Below are positions 1 to 9,249 of a stretch of DNA of 46,068 nt, in pieces. The DNA lies in contig JAJTDX010000013.1 of assembly GCA_021298235.1 (NCBI GenBank), positions 1-46,068 on the forward strand, given 5' to 3'. The notes under the pieces are model-generated. The model was not told the origin of the DNA. It saw only the letters and a program-made list of their open reading frames with translations, and ran no database searches. How positions within the stretch are numbered: position 1 is the first letter of the stretch; each line of letters opens with the position of its first letter. The DNA comes from Cryomorphaceae bacterium (GTDB taxonomy: Bacteria > Bacteroidota > Bacteroidia > Flavobacteriales > Crocinitomicaceae). The translations under genes were made by a program, and so were the position numbers.

Positions 1-1826
1 TCCTGAATTCCGGAAGCAGTATTTGTACAATTTACATCACTTATCGCTGTGACGTTATAAACACCATCTACGTTTCCAAGAGATATTGGAGAGGACGATG
101 CGGAAACTGTCTGTGTTGGTCCACCATCAATAGAGTATGATACTGTCCAGCCGGGTGAGCCAGTCACATCAACAGTAACATTTCCAACCATATCTCCGGC
201 GCAGTAAGTCCCGCCTCCATTTATAGAACTAATTACAGGCAATGGATTCACAACAATGGTCTGTGAACCCGAAGCGACACCCGTACAATTCGCATCTGTA
301 ATTGATGTAATAGAATAAGAACCCGGACTGTTCCCAAGTGAAATAGGCGATGAAGTTGCTGTAGTTGTCTGCGTGGCTCCGCCATCAACTGTATAACTTA
401 ATGTCCAGGAAGGTGCTCCCGTAACAGCAACAGTAATATCATTAACCAATGCCCCTGCACAGTAGTCATTACCACCTGAGATCAGGGCAGTAGGAACCGC
501 AAGCGCATTCACAGTTACACTTCCGGGACTTGTACCCGGACATCCAGAAACATCGGTTAATGAGGTGACCTGATACTCCCCGGAGGTGACATTATTCAAA
601 ACAACGGGACTGGAAGTAACGTTGTTGAGGGTGTAAGTTGTCGTACCATCGGTATAGACAAGATCCCAAGGTCCGGTTCCGGTAAGCGAAATCGTCACAT
701 CGACTCCAGTCGGGGTCACATTCACACAGTAGCTCCCACCTCCACTGATGGAGGAAGATGAAGGAGATAACCCGGGATTGACCGACACCGTTGCCGTTTC
801 AGTGCAACCAATCGATGAGGTAATCGTCACGTGATAGGTTCCTGCACACAATCCGGTAGCCGTTTGAGAGGTTTGTCCGATTGGCGACATTAATGCATCA
901 AGCCATTCATAAGTGTATCCTGGAATCGAACCGGAAGGCATTGCTGTAGCTTGACCATCACAACCGCATGCTTCATTCGCATCTACCACCGCACTGGCGA
1001 CCAAAGGTGGAATTGGTGTGCAATTGTTATTAAACTGACCAATAAAAGCCCCATTTTCGGGGTTGTTCGGTAATCCTGGGGTTTGAAAATTTCCGCCGCA
1101 TTGATTTGCATCCAAAAAAATTTCATCATCCGTGCAAGCGAGGGTCCAGTTTGACTGAACAAGTGGATCCCCATCATTAAAATAATAGACAGTATTTCTG
1201 TGATCGGATGTCAATTCCGCACCTGCACTAAAATAGATCTGTGTATTTAGATTGACATCGCCGTAACAGACCGAAAACACTTCACATCCGAGTAAATTTA
1301 CTATTCTCGCACAGTCGCCTGAATTGGCAAGCAAGGTATTGCTCCAGTTTCCGCCAGGTGTCCAACCAGTGGATGGATAGGAACACGCAATTGCACCAGG
1401 GGTTGTGTTGTTACTTTCAAAAAGTGTTGGACTCGAAATCGGTGCTATAATACTACAATTCCCATCCGATAAGGACAAATCTATCGTTGGAATAGAAGGA
1501 TCGGGTGAAGCATCATTGTATATTAATATAAGTGTTCCCATAGGAATTGCTGCCCAAAGCGGATCATTTGAAAAACGAATCGCACCCGCCGCAATACCTC
1601 CAGTTCCGTGATATCCACTGTTGTCGTCAAAGATCCACCCACGAATATCGATAGAAGGCGGAACCGACAAACCACAGTTATAAGCTGCGGCTGTATCAAC
1701 CACCACAAATTCTACGTACTCCATATTTCCTGTAACTCCCTGAGAAACCTCATTCATTATCAATGTCTGAGAAAAAGAAGTCAGAGAGAAAATAAGGAAT
1801 AAAAACAGAATGAATTTTCTTTTCAT
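1..1826 (-). CDS. Secreted lamin-tail-domain protein with tandem Ig-like repeats (C-terminus outside window)
   Basis: The frame is open from an ATG at 1824-1826 to the left edge (608 codons seen), so the C-terminus is missing. It starts with a signal peptide (MKRKFILFLFLIFSLTSFSQ). Residues about 22-135 look like a lamin tail domain (LTD): MNEVSQG, EYVEFVV, IRGWIFDD and a late GTLILIYND segment. Residues about 270-350 resemble a SprB-type repeat (CGCDGQATA ... GTYHVTITSSIGC). After that come three repeats of about 85 residues, each with a GGG/GGN-x-YC start and a TVSYS/TLSYT core, at roughly 770-510, 500-260 and 245-1. The domain make-up is typical of Bacteroidota T9SS cargo, so a C-terminal sorting domain is expected outside the window (inference). 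It has its own promoter at 1846-1878 and is the only gene transcribed past murI on this side. No enzyme domain is visible; a surface or adhesive role is a guess. Confidence 0.85.
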   Translation of the reverse strand, partial: MKRKFILFLFLIFSLTSFSQTLIMNEVSQGVTGNMEYVEFVVVDTAAAYNCGLSVPPSIDIRGWIFDDNSGYHGTGGIAAGAIRFSNDPLWAAIPMGTLILIYNDASPDPSIPTIDLSLSDGNCSIIAPISSPTLFESNNTTPGAIACSYPSTGWTPGGNWSNTLLANSGDCARIVNLLGCEVFSVCYGDVNLNTQIYFSAGAELTSDHRNTVYYFNDGDPLVQSNWTLACTDDEIFLDANQCGGNFQTPGLPNNPENGAFIGQFNNNCTPIPPLVASAVVDANEACGCDGQATAMPSGSIPGYTYEWLDALMSPIGQTSQTATGLCAGTYHVTITSSIGCTETATVSVNPGLSPSSSSISGGGSYCVNVTPTGVDVTISLTGTGPWDLVYTDGTTTYTLNNVTSSPVVLNNVTSGEYQVTSLTDVSGCPGTSPGSVTVNALAVPTALISGGNDYCAGALVNDITVAVTGAPSWTLSYTVDGGATQTTTATSSPISLGNSPGSYSITSITDANCTGVASGSQTIVVNPLPVISSINGGGTYCAGDMVGNVTVDVTGSPGWTVSYSIDGGPTQTVSASSSPISLGNVDGVYNVTAISDVNCTNTASGIQ

Positions 1827-1845
1827 AGGAACGTTTTAGCCGGAG

Positions 1846-1878
1846 CGAATTTACAACTCTCAGCAATAGAATTCCAAA
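1846..1878 (-). promoter_or_regulatory. Bacteroidota-type promoter of the LTD protein
   Basis: On the minus strand a TTTG (1878-1875) is followed after 21 bp by TAAATTCG (1853-1846), one base from the TAnnTTTG consensus. It lies 20 nt before the ATG at 1826. Confidence 0.5.
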
Positions 1879-1901
1879 GAATACAGTAAATTAATCAATC
1901 C

Positions 1902-2729
1902 TTAAAAATGGATATGTTCAGAGCGAATAGATCTGCCAATAAAAGACTCAGCCTGACGGTCAAAAACTTGATTATTTTCTGACGTAAGGAAACGTAAAGA
2001 AGCGTCTTTTATGCATCGCTCATTTATTTCAGGATGACGTTCAAGGTAGTTCACCAATTTTTCTGCAACCAGGGAACCCTGGGTGATGATTTGGATATGT
2101 TGCGGAACAATACTTCTCAAATACTCACTCACGATCGGGTAATGTGTACACCCCAATAGGATCGTGTCAATTTTTGAATCCTTTTGGAGCAATTGCTCTA
2201 CATCGTTCTTAATAAAAACCTTTCCTGCCTCAGAAAATTGCAAATTATTCTCAATTAATGGCACCCACATGGGACAAGCATGTTGAACTACCGAACAGTC
2301 CGGAGCAAATTTCGCAAGCTCAATCACATAAGATTCTGATCTTACAGTTCCTTCGGTGGCCAGTATTCCGACGTGTTTAGAGCGCGTCATCGAGCCCAAC
2401 GATTCAGTACTAGGGCGAATTACTCCAAGCACACGTCTATCTGGAAACATTTTCGGAAGATCATTTTGTTGAATTGTGCGCAATGCTTTGGCGGATGCTG
2501 TGTTACAAGCCAACACCACCAAATGGCACCCCCTTGAGAAAAGTTCAGTGACTGCTTGCAGCGTATATTCATACACAACATCAAAAGAGCGAGAACCATA
2601 CGGTGAACGGGCATTGTCACCCAAATAAAGGAAATCGTACTGTGGCAAGGCTTTTATAAATTCACTCAGCACTGTAAGTCCTCCATAGCCAGAGTCAAAA
2701 ACACCAATCGGACCTTTCACTTGATTCAT
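1902..2729 (-). CDS. murI: Glutamate racemase
   Basis: Interconverts L- and D-glutamate to supply D-Glu for peptidoglycan stem peptides; cytoplasmic and cofactor independent. The 275 residues match the family length. The N-terminal substrate motif IGVFDSGYGGLTVL (residues 8-21), the first catalytic cysteine in LACNTASAKAL (Cys75) and the second in LLGCTHYP (Cys194, with His196) are all present. The start is the ATG at 2729, which sits only 4 nt beyond a TAGCTTTG promoter box, so the mRNA is probably leaderless. The upstream ompH gene is separated from it by a strong hairpin terminator. The position after the bamA-ompH genes is the usual one in Flavobacteria. The stop is TAA. Confidence 0.97.
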   Translation of the reverse strand: MNQVKGPIGVFDSGYGGLTVLSEFIKALPQYDFLYLGDNARSPYGSRSFDVVYEYTLQAVTELFSRGCHLVVLACNTASAKALRTIQQNDLPKMFPDRRVLGVIRPSTESLGSMTRSKHVGILATEGTVRSESYVIELAKFAPDCSVVQHACPMWVPLIENNLQFSEAGKVFIKNDVEQLLQKDSKIDTILLGCTHYPIVSEYLRSIVPQHIQIITQGSLVAEKLVNYLERHPEINERCIKDASLRFLTSENNQVFDRQAESFIGRSIRSEHIHF

Positions 2730-2733
2730 CTAC

Positions 2734-2741
2734 CAAAGCTA
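2734..2741 (-). promoter_or_regulatory. -7 promoter box of murI (leaderless start)
   Basis: The minus strand reads TAGCTTTG, a full match to TAnnTTTG, 4 nt upstream of the murI ATG. It begins directly after the U-tract of the ompH terminator, so its -33 region lies inside the terminator hairpin. Confidence 0.6.
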
Positions 2742-2742
2742 C

Positions 2743-2772
2743 AAAAAAGGGGCTATGTTTTCACACAGCCCC
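2743..2772 (-). terminator. Rho-independent terminator of the uppS-bamA-ompH operon
   Basis: Arms 2749-2758 and 2763-2772 form a 10-bp stem (one G-U/mismatch position) with a 4-nt loop. On the minus strand it is followed by six T (2748-2743). It lies downstream of the second ompH gene and just before murI. Confidence 0.85.
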
Positions 2773-2797
2773 CCTCGGATAGTAATTTGAAACAAAT

Positions 2798-3313
2798 TTA
2801 TTTCTTCATAGCTTCGGCGTCCAGCTTGAGCAATTCAGCAAGCACCTCACCTGTGATGTCCATTCCACCTTTGAAGTAAAGTGTAACGGTTTCATCAATG
2901 ACGTAGTTCAACTTTTTCCTTTCTGAAACAATCTCAACTGCCTTCTGAACTCTATCCAGAATTGGCTTGTTCAGCTCCTGTGAAAGTATTTGCATTTCTT
3001 GATTCAAAGATTGCTCTCTTTCTTGAAGATTCTGCTGTTTCTTCATGATCTTATCCTCTTCAATCTTGATTTGCGCTTGGATCATATTAGGCCTATCTTT
3101 TTCGTACTTGGCGTAAGCTGCATTCAAATCAGCTTCCATTTCCTGCAATTCTTTCACACCGTTCGCCTCAAATTCCTGCAGTTTTTTCAAGGCCTCTTTT
3201 CGTGAAGGAAGTGTATCCAAAAGTTTTTGAGAATTCACATGTGCCACTTTCGATTGTGCACTTACTACTCCTACACTTAACATGACCGCCAGGGCCAAAA
3301 TCAACTTTTTCAT
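2798..3313 (-). CDS. OmpH/Skp-family periplasmic chaperone (second copy)
   Basis: A 171-residue protein with an N-terminal signal peptide (MKKLILALAVMLSVGVVSAQ). The mature start, SKVAHVNSQKLLDTLPSRK, is followed by a long charged helical stretch (about residues 40-130) rich in E, K and Q, which forms the two tentacle-like coiled-coil arms of Skp. The C-terminus returns to a hydrophobic strand (LNYVIDETVTLYFKGG), as in the family. Skp-type proteins hold unfolded outer-membrane proteins on the way to BamA. It lies 12 nt downstream of a paralogous ompH gene and in the same operon as bamA, which supports that role. It is the last gene before the terminator at 2743-2772. Confidence 0.93.
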   Translation of the reverse strand: MKKLILALAVMLSVGVVSAQSKVAHVNSQKLLDTLPSRKEALKKLQEFEANGVKELQEMEADLNAAYAKYEKDRPNMIQAQIKIEEDKIMKKQQNLQEREQSLNQEMQILSQELNKPILDRVQKAVEIVSERKKLNYVIDETVTLYFKGGMDITGEVLAELLKLDAEAMKK

Positions 3314-3325
3314 TTCTAATTTACT

Positions 3326-3850
3326 TTACTGTTTATTCGTACTTGTGATACCCATTTCTTTTAAAACTTCATCACTTATATCAAACTTGCTATCGGCATA
3401 CACCAGATTGCTTTGATTTGCTTTGTCAAAAACAAAAGAATAATTCCGTTTAGAAGCCACCTTTTGCATCGCATCAAACACTTTATCCTGAATTGGTTTG
3501 ATCAGCTCCTGGCGCTTTTGAAAGTAATCTCCATTCACTCCAAACCGCATTTTCTGCATTTCCATAGCTTCGGTTTCAAGTTTGGTGAGCTCTTCTTTTC
3601 GCTTGTTCTTCTCCTCGCTTGGCAGAAGTACTTCTTCTCTCGCAAAATTATCTTTCTTAACGCGCAATTCCTGGTAACGACTTTCAATCTCCTCCGTCCA
3701 TCGCTCTGCCAGCTTATCCAGTTTCTCCTTTGATTCTTTGTATTCCGGCATGCTGTTGAGAATAAAATCAGAATCAATGTACGCGTACTTCTGCGCATTG
3801 ACAAAGGTTGTGCCAAAGACGATAAAACAGAGCAACGCTAGCTTTTTCAT
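3326..3850 (-). CDS. OmpH/Skp-family periplasmic chaperone (first copy)
   Basis: 174 residues counted from the ATG at 3850, chosen because MKKLALLCFIVFGTTFVNAQ is a clean signal peptide; a non-ATG start 36 nt further upstream would put a non-signal extension before it. The mature part begins KYAYIDSDFILNSMPEYK and continues with a long charged coiled coil (about residues 45-125), then NYSFVFDKANQSNLVYAD, matching the Skp/OmpH fold. It is a paralogue of the next gene; tandem ompH pairs behind bamA are common in Bacteroidota. The predicted role is chaperoning outer-membrane proteins in the periplasm. The gap to the bamA stop is 55 nt. Confidence 0.93.
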   Translation of the reverse strand: MKKLALLCFIVFGTTFVNAQKYAYIDSDFILNSMPEYKESKEKLDKLAERWTEEIESRYQELRVKKDNFAREEVLLPSEEKNKRKEELTKLETEAMEMQKMRFGVNGDYFQKRQELIKPIQDKVFDAMQKVASKRNYSFVFDKANQSNLVYADSKFDISDEVLKEMGITSTNKQ

Positions 3851-3905
3851 AGATACTTTTTGAAGCGGAACGGCGAAGTTAATCAATTTATTGTGTTTGA
3901 GGAGA

Positions 3906-6458
3906 TCAAAGTTCCCCGAGATTCATACCGATGGTAAAGGTTAGCTTAGGATAAAATCCTTTTTGATCGATACTGTTATTGATCGTCGTGCGCTGGGCAT
4001 CGTTTGACCAATAATCCAGTTTGTCGAACCCAAGTCCGTAATCCAAGCCAAGCATTCCGAACATTGGAAGGAAGATTCGTATTCCTAAACCTGCAGCTCT
4101 TTTAACATTGAATGGATTAAATTTAGAGATATCAGGGAACGTATTTCCCGCTTCACCGAAAACCATGGCGTAGAACGTAGCTGATGGATTAAGTGAAATC
4201 GGATAGCGAAGCTCGAGTGTGTACTTTGCAATGATCGGATCACCTCCGTTGGATGAAATGGAATTGTCTTCATAGCCTCTCAAAGCAATGATCTCACGAC
4301 CACCAAGCTGGTTGATTCCAGTCAGTCCGCTTCCACCCAAGGAATAACGCTCAAATGGAGACAAGCCCTTAGATTTTGAATAGGCTCCCATAAATGCAAG
4401 CCCGATTCGCGGCATTAGCACTAATTTTTTATCGGAGGTCAGCGGCAAAAACCATTCACTCGTAAATTTCAATTTAAAATACTCCAAATAGCGGTATCGC
4501 TCCTGAGAAGTAAGTCCTGAATAATCAGAGACATTGTCAAACAAAGAGTAAGGAATAGAGCTTTTTGCGGTAAACGTAATATTTGATCCTGATTGCGGAT
4601 AAATTGGCGCACTGACAGAACTCCGTTGAAGCACATATTTTAAAGCAATATCATTCGCATACCCGTTGGAGAAGATCGGGAAGAAACTGTAGTCAGTGAC
4701 ATCATAATACTGGTAACTCAATTCATAGTATGCATGGAAATAATCATCCGGCCATTTTTTACGTCTTCCCAGACCAATTCCTGTACCGGTAATTTGCACC
4801 CCATTATACAATTCATTGGTCGGCAAATATCCATTTCCAATTGCAGTGTGATTGATCCAATAAGACAATGAGTTAGGCTTCTTACCTCCCAGCCAAGGCT
4901 CGGTAAAAGAGAAATTGTATCCTTGATAAAACCGGCCATTGGTCTGTGCCCGAATGGATAGTCGCTGCCCGTCTCCTCCCGGGAGTGGGGTCCACGCGCC
5001 TTTTTTAAATATATTTCGCGTTGAGAAATTGTTGAACGTCAGTCCTAATGTTCCAATAATCCTGGCTGTACCAGTAGGTCCAGCTCCTCCATATCCTCCT
5101 GAAAGCTCTATCTAATCAGATGATTTTTCCTCCACGACGTATTCGATATCAACGGTTCCGTCAGCAGGATTTGGGATTGGATTTACCTGAAATGCTTGTT
5201 CATTAAAGAATCCGAGCTGTGCTAATTCCCGCTGTGTTCGAATAATGTCGTTTCTGTTGAAGAGGTCACCCGGCTTAGTGCGAATCTCACGGCGGATTAC
5301 ATTGTCATTTGTTTTGCTGTTGCCCTTGATGATGATCCTTCTGACGCGTGCTTCTTTTCCTTCGATAATGCGCATCTGATAGTTGATGTAATTCGCATTT
5401 ACATTCGTTTCTACAGGGATAACTTGAAAGAAAAGATATCCTCTGTCCATGTATAACGATGAAATATCCCTTCCATCCTGGCTCATGTTGAGTCGCTGAT
5501 CCAAGAGAGTCTTGTTGTACACATCCCCCCTTTTGATTCCCAGAATACTGTCGAGATAAGAAGATCGGAACTTTGTATTTCCTATCCATTCGATATCACC
5601 AAAGTAATACTTCCCTCCTTCGTCAATTTTTATGTTCACATATAGTTTTCCTTCCTTGAGGATGACCGTATCTTTCGAAATGGCGGCATCTCTCAGTCCG
5701 ATAGCGTTGAACTTCTCTAACATAGCGAGCTTGTCCTTTTCATAGGATCCTTCGGTAAATTTAGATCGTTTAAAAAACCTCCAAAGCTTCTGTTCTTTCG
5801 TATCCTTCATCGCCATGCGTAGTTTCCATTGGGGAACACTGTGCACACCTTCGAACGCTATGTCTTCTATTCCGATTCTGTCTCCACGTTTGATATCGAT
5901 CAAGAAGATTTCAGAATTATTCATTAGCGTATCCGTCACACGATTAATGTTGACGGCAACAGAATAAAAACCTTTTTCACGGAAGAATCCTTTGATCTTA
6001 GATTCAGTTTGATAGATTAAGTTTTCCGTAATGGTTTTTCCGGAATATAACTGAATTTCCTCGCGGATCTTGTCCGCATCCCTTTTATTGATTCCTTTGA
6101 ATTTAAATCTGGATAGTTTAGGTCTTGGGGCAACTTTGATTGTTAGATAAATTACACCTGCTACTTCCTTCTCGGCATAGATCTCTAAATCTGAAAAGAT
6201 TTCCTCCTTCCACAGGTTCCGAATAGCTTTAGAAATTTGGTCGCCAGGAATCGTAATCTTCTGGCCTTGTTTCAACCCAGCAATGAGCTTTATTGCCTGA
6301 TGATCGAAATTATCTGCGCCTTCAACGCGTATTGGGCCTAATTCATATTCCACAGGATTCTTGAAATCCACCTGTAAATTTCCAATCGAAAAAGGTTCCT
6401 CTTGAGAAAACAGAGGCAAAACCGACAAACAGATTGCTATGAAAAGAATAAATCTCAT
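3906..6458 (-). pseudogene. bamA: Outer-membrane assembly factor BamA interrupted by one in-frame amber codon
   Basis: BamA inserts beta-barrel proteins into the outer membrane. The frame from the ATG at 6458 to the TAA at 3906 covers 851 codons, the normal Bacteroidota length, but codon 449 (5114-5112) is TAG. Before it: a signal peptide (MRFILFIAICLSVLPLFSQ) and POTRA domains (residues about 30-445) ending VEEKSSD. Directly after it, in the same frame, comes IELSGGYGGAGPTG, the first barrel strand, then a full barrel with the R-G-Y/F element (IIALRGYEDN) and a C-terminal strand (GFYPKLTFTIGMNLGEL). Homologues usually have Q between D and IELSGG (from memory), so one C-to-T change (CAG to TAG) explains the stop. 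There is no indel. As read, only a soluble POTRA fragment of 448 residues would be made. The start overlaps the uppS stop (ATGA). Options are sequencing or assembly error, a real mutation with a second bamA elsewhere, or amber suppression. Confidence 0.9.
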
Positions 6459-7201
6459 GAACCCGTAATTTGTTCTGATACCATTCCAAAACGACGTTCT
6501 CTGGACTGGTAATCAAGTACTGCTTTATAAAAATCCTCTTTTCTGAAATCTGGCCATAACACATCTGTAAAATGGAATTCAGTGTAGGCGATTTGCCAAA
6601 GTAAAAAATTACTGATTCTGTGTTCACCACTTGTTCGGATGAGCAATTCCGGCTCAGGAATTCCTTTGGTGGAAAGATGTTCATTGATTACTGAAGCATC
6701 AATGGATGAAGGATCTACAGAGCCCGATTTTGCCTGTTCAGCAATGTTTCGAACTGCATTCAGTATTTCCCAGCGCGCACTGTAGTTCAAGGCGAGAATA
6801 AGATTTATTTCCTCATTGTGCGCAGTGCTTTCCATTGCATCCTGAAGTTCATTTCGGCAGTACTCTGGCAAACCACCGAGATCGCCAATAGTTCGCAATC
6901 GAACACCACTTTCAGAAAGCTCTTTTATTTCAGATGCTAGCGAACGAACCAATAAGTCCATCAAGCCGTCTACTTCTTCCTTAGGGCGATTCCAATTCTC
7001 CGTTGAAAATGCATACAGTGTTAGATATCGCACTTTTAATTCCCGAGCAGCCTTAAGCGTCTCACGAATAGATTCCACTCCAAAATTATGTCCATAGAGC
7101 CTTTCTTGTCCCTGCTGTTTTGCCCATCGACCATTGCCATCCATAATGATTGCCACATGAATAGGAGTAGAATTGAGATCGATTTTTTCAAGAAGGCTCA
7201 T
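6455..7201 (-). CDS. uppS: Isoprenyl transferase (undecaprenyl diphosphate synthase)
   Basis: Condenses isopentenyl diphosphate with farnesyl diphosphate to make the C55 lipid carrier for peptidoglycan and surface polysaccharides. The 248 residues match the cis-prenyltransferase family. The catalytic motif IIMDGNGRWAKQQG starts at residue 18 (Asp21 binds Mg), YLTLYAFSTENWNRP gives the second conserved block, and the substrate-binding LLIRTSGEHRISNFLLWQ plus FTDVLWPDF close the sequence. It is the first gene of the uppS-bamA-ompH-ompH operon and overlaps bamA by 4 nt (ATGA), so the two are translationally coupled. The ATG at 7201 has no other good upstream start. Confidence 0.97.
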   Translation of the reverse strand: MSLLEKIDLNSTPIHVAIIMDGNGRWAKQQGQERLYGHNFGVESIRETLKAARELKVRYLTLYAFSTENWNRPKEEVDGLMDLLVRSLASEIKELSESGVRLRTIGDLGGLPEYCRNELQDAMESTAHNEEINLILALNYSARWEILNAVRNIAEQAKSGSVDPSSIDASVINEHLSTKGIPEPELLIRTSGEHRISNFLLWQIAYTEFHFTDVLWPDFRKEDFYKAVLDYQSRERRFGMVSEQITGS

Positions 7202-7216
7202 AATTCTTGTCTTTAA

Positions 7217-7224
7217 CGAAAATA
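7217..7224 (-). promoter_or_regulatory. Possible -7 box of uppS operon
   Basis: The minus strand reads TATTTTCG, one base from TAnnTTTG, 15 nt before the uppS ATG. No clear -33 element is seen, so this is weak. Confidence 0.3.
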
Positions 7225-7266
7225 GGTAAAGATTCTTGTATTTCTTGAATTAATAATTTCTTTAAC

Positions 7267-7300
7267 AAAAAGAGGGAGCCGGAACCCGGATCCCTCTTTT
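7267..7300 (-). terminator. Terminator after atpD-atpC
   Basis: Arms 7268-7277 and 7291-7300 pair perfectly over 10 bp; after one mismatch, an inner ccgg/ccgg pair (7279-7282 with 7286-7289) extends the stem over a 3-nt loop. The minus-strand transcript ends in five U. It separates atpC from uppS and, being symmetric, could work in both directions. Confidence 0.85.
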
Positions 7301-7316
7301 GCTTAAAAGAATCGTT

Positions 7317-7607
7317 TTATTCTGCAAGGATGATCAATTTGTTATTGAACATTTCAACAACACCTCCTTTAATGGGAACTCGAATAATCCTGGCATTGCT
7401 TTTATCTTTCTCGATAAGGTCGCTTGATTTTTCTCCAGAGTCGAACGGAACTGGCAAATCTATCTTGAGCGTTCCCGCTGTCAATCCGGATATGATCGGC
7501 GCATGTCCATTCAATACCTGAAAGGAACCATCCAAACCAGGAAGCTGAACTGCATCTGCATCTCCTTTAAAAATCTCTTGTTCAGGAGTGATGATCTCTA
7601 AACGCAT
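7317..7607 (-). CDS. atpC: F-type ATP synthase epsilon subunit (short form)
   Basis: Central-stalk subunit that connects the catalytic head to the c-ring. The 96 residues contain the N-terminal beta-sandwich domain: MRLEIITPEQEIFKGDADAV, then LPGLDGSFQVLNGHAPIISGL (the conserved G-x-NHAP/NGHAP turn), and a closing strand ending FNNKLIILAE. The C-terminal two-helix inhibitory domain found in many bacteria is absent, which is usual for Bacteroidota and not a truncation. A charged loop (SGEKSSDLIEKDKSNAR) is inserted between strands. It lies 17 nt downstream of atpD. The split of atpDC from the other atp genes is typical of the phylum. Confidence 0.95.
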   Translation of the reverse strand: MRLEIITPEQEIFKGDADAVQLPGLDGSFQVLNGHAPIISGLTAGTLKIDLPVPFDSGEKSSDLIEKDKSNARIIRVPIKGGVVEMFNNKLIILAE

Positions 7608-7624
7608 TTGAATGTATCTTAAAA

Positions 7625-9139
<1,515 letters not shown>

Positions 9140-9183
9140 TTAAAATTTGTTCAACTTTTCAGAACCTAATCTGAATTTGGGCG

Positions 9184-9191
9184 CAAAGATA
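9184..9191 (-). promoter_or_regulatory. -7 promoter box of atpDC
   Basis: The minus strand reads TATCTTTG, a full TAnnTTTG match, 56 nt before the atpD ATG, in the only non-coding stretch upstream of the operon. Confidence 0.6.
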
Positions 9192-9249
9192 GCCCTTAAA
9201 ATGAAATTATAGGCATCAGTTAAAAAGTATTTTTTAACATTGGAAATGA

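Noticed and set aside
3413..3733. A 106-residue open frame opposite the first ompH gene
   Set aside because: Its Phe/Leu/His-rich product is the expected antisense of a Lys/Glu-rich coiled coil.
3906..4868. A separate short outer-membrane protein gene starting at TTG 4868
   Set aside because: The upstream 81 codons continue the BamA barrel in the same frame without gap; the TTG is an ordinary internal leucine codon.
5112..5114. TAG reassigned to an amino acid throughout this genome
   Set aside because: The SDR gene (15137), the 1297-residue cargo (18790), panC (34597) and glmS (39506) all end in TAG right after their normal C-terminal residues, so TAG works as a stop here. Local suppression in bamA remains possible.
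7317..7607. atpC as a truncated gene
   Set aside because: The 96-residue form without the C-terminal helices is the usual epsilon subunit in Bacteroidota.
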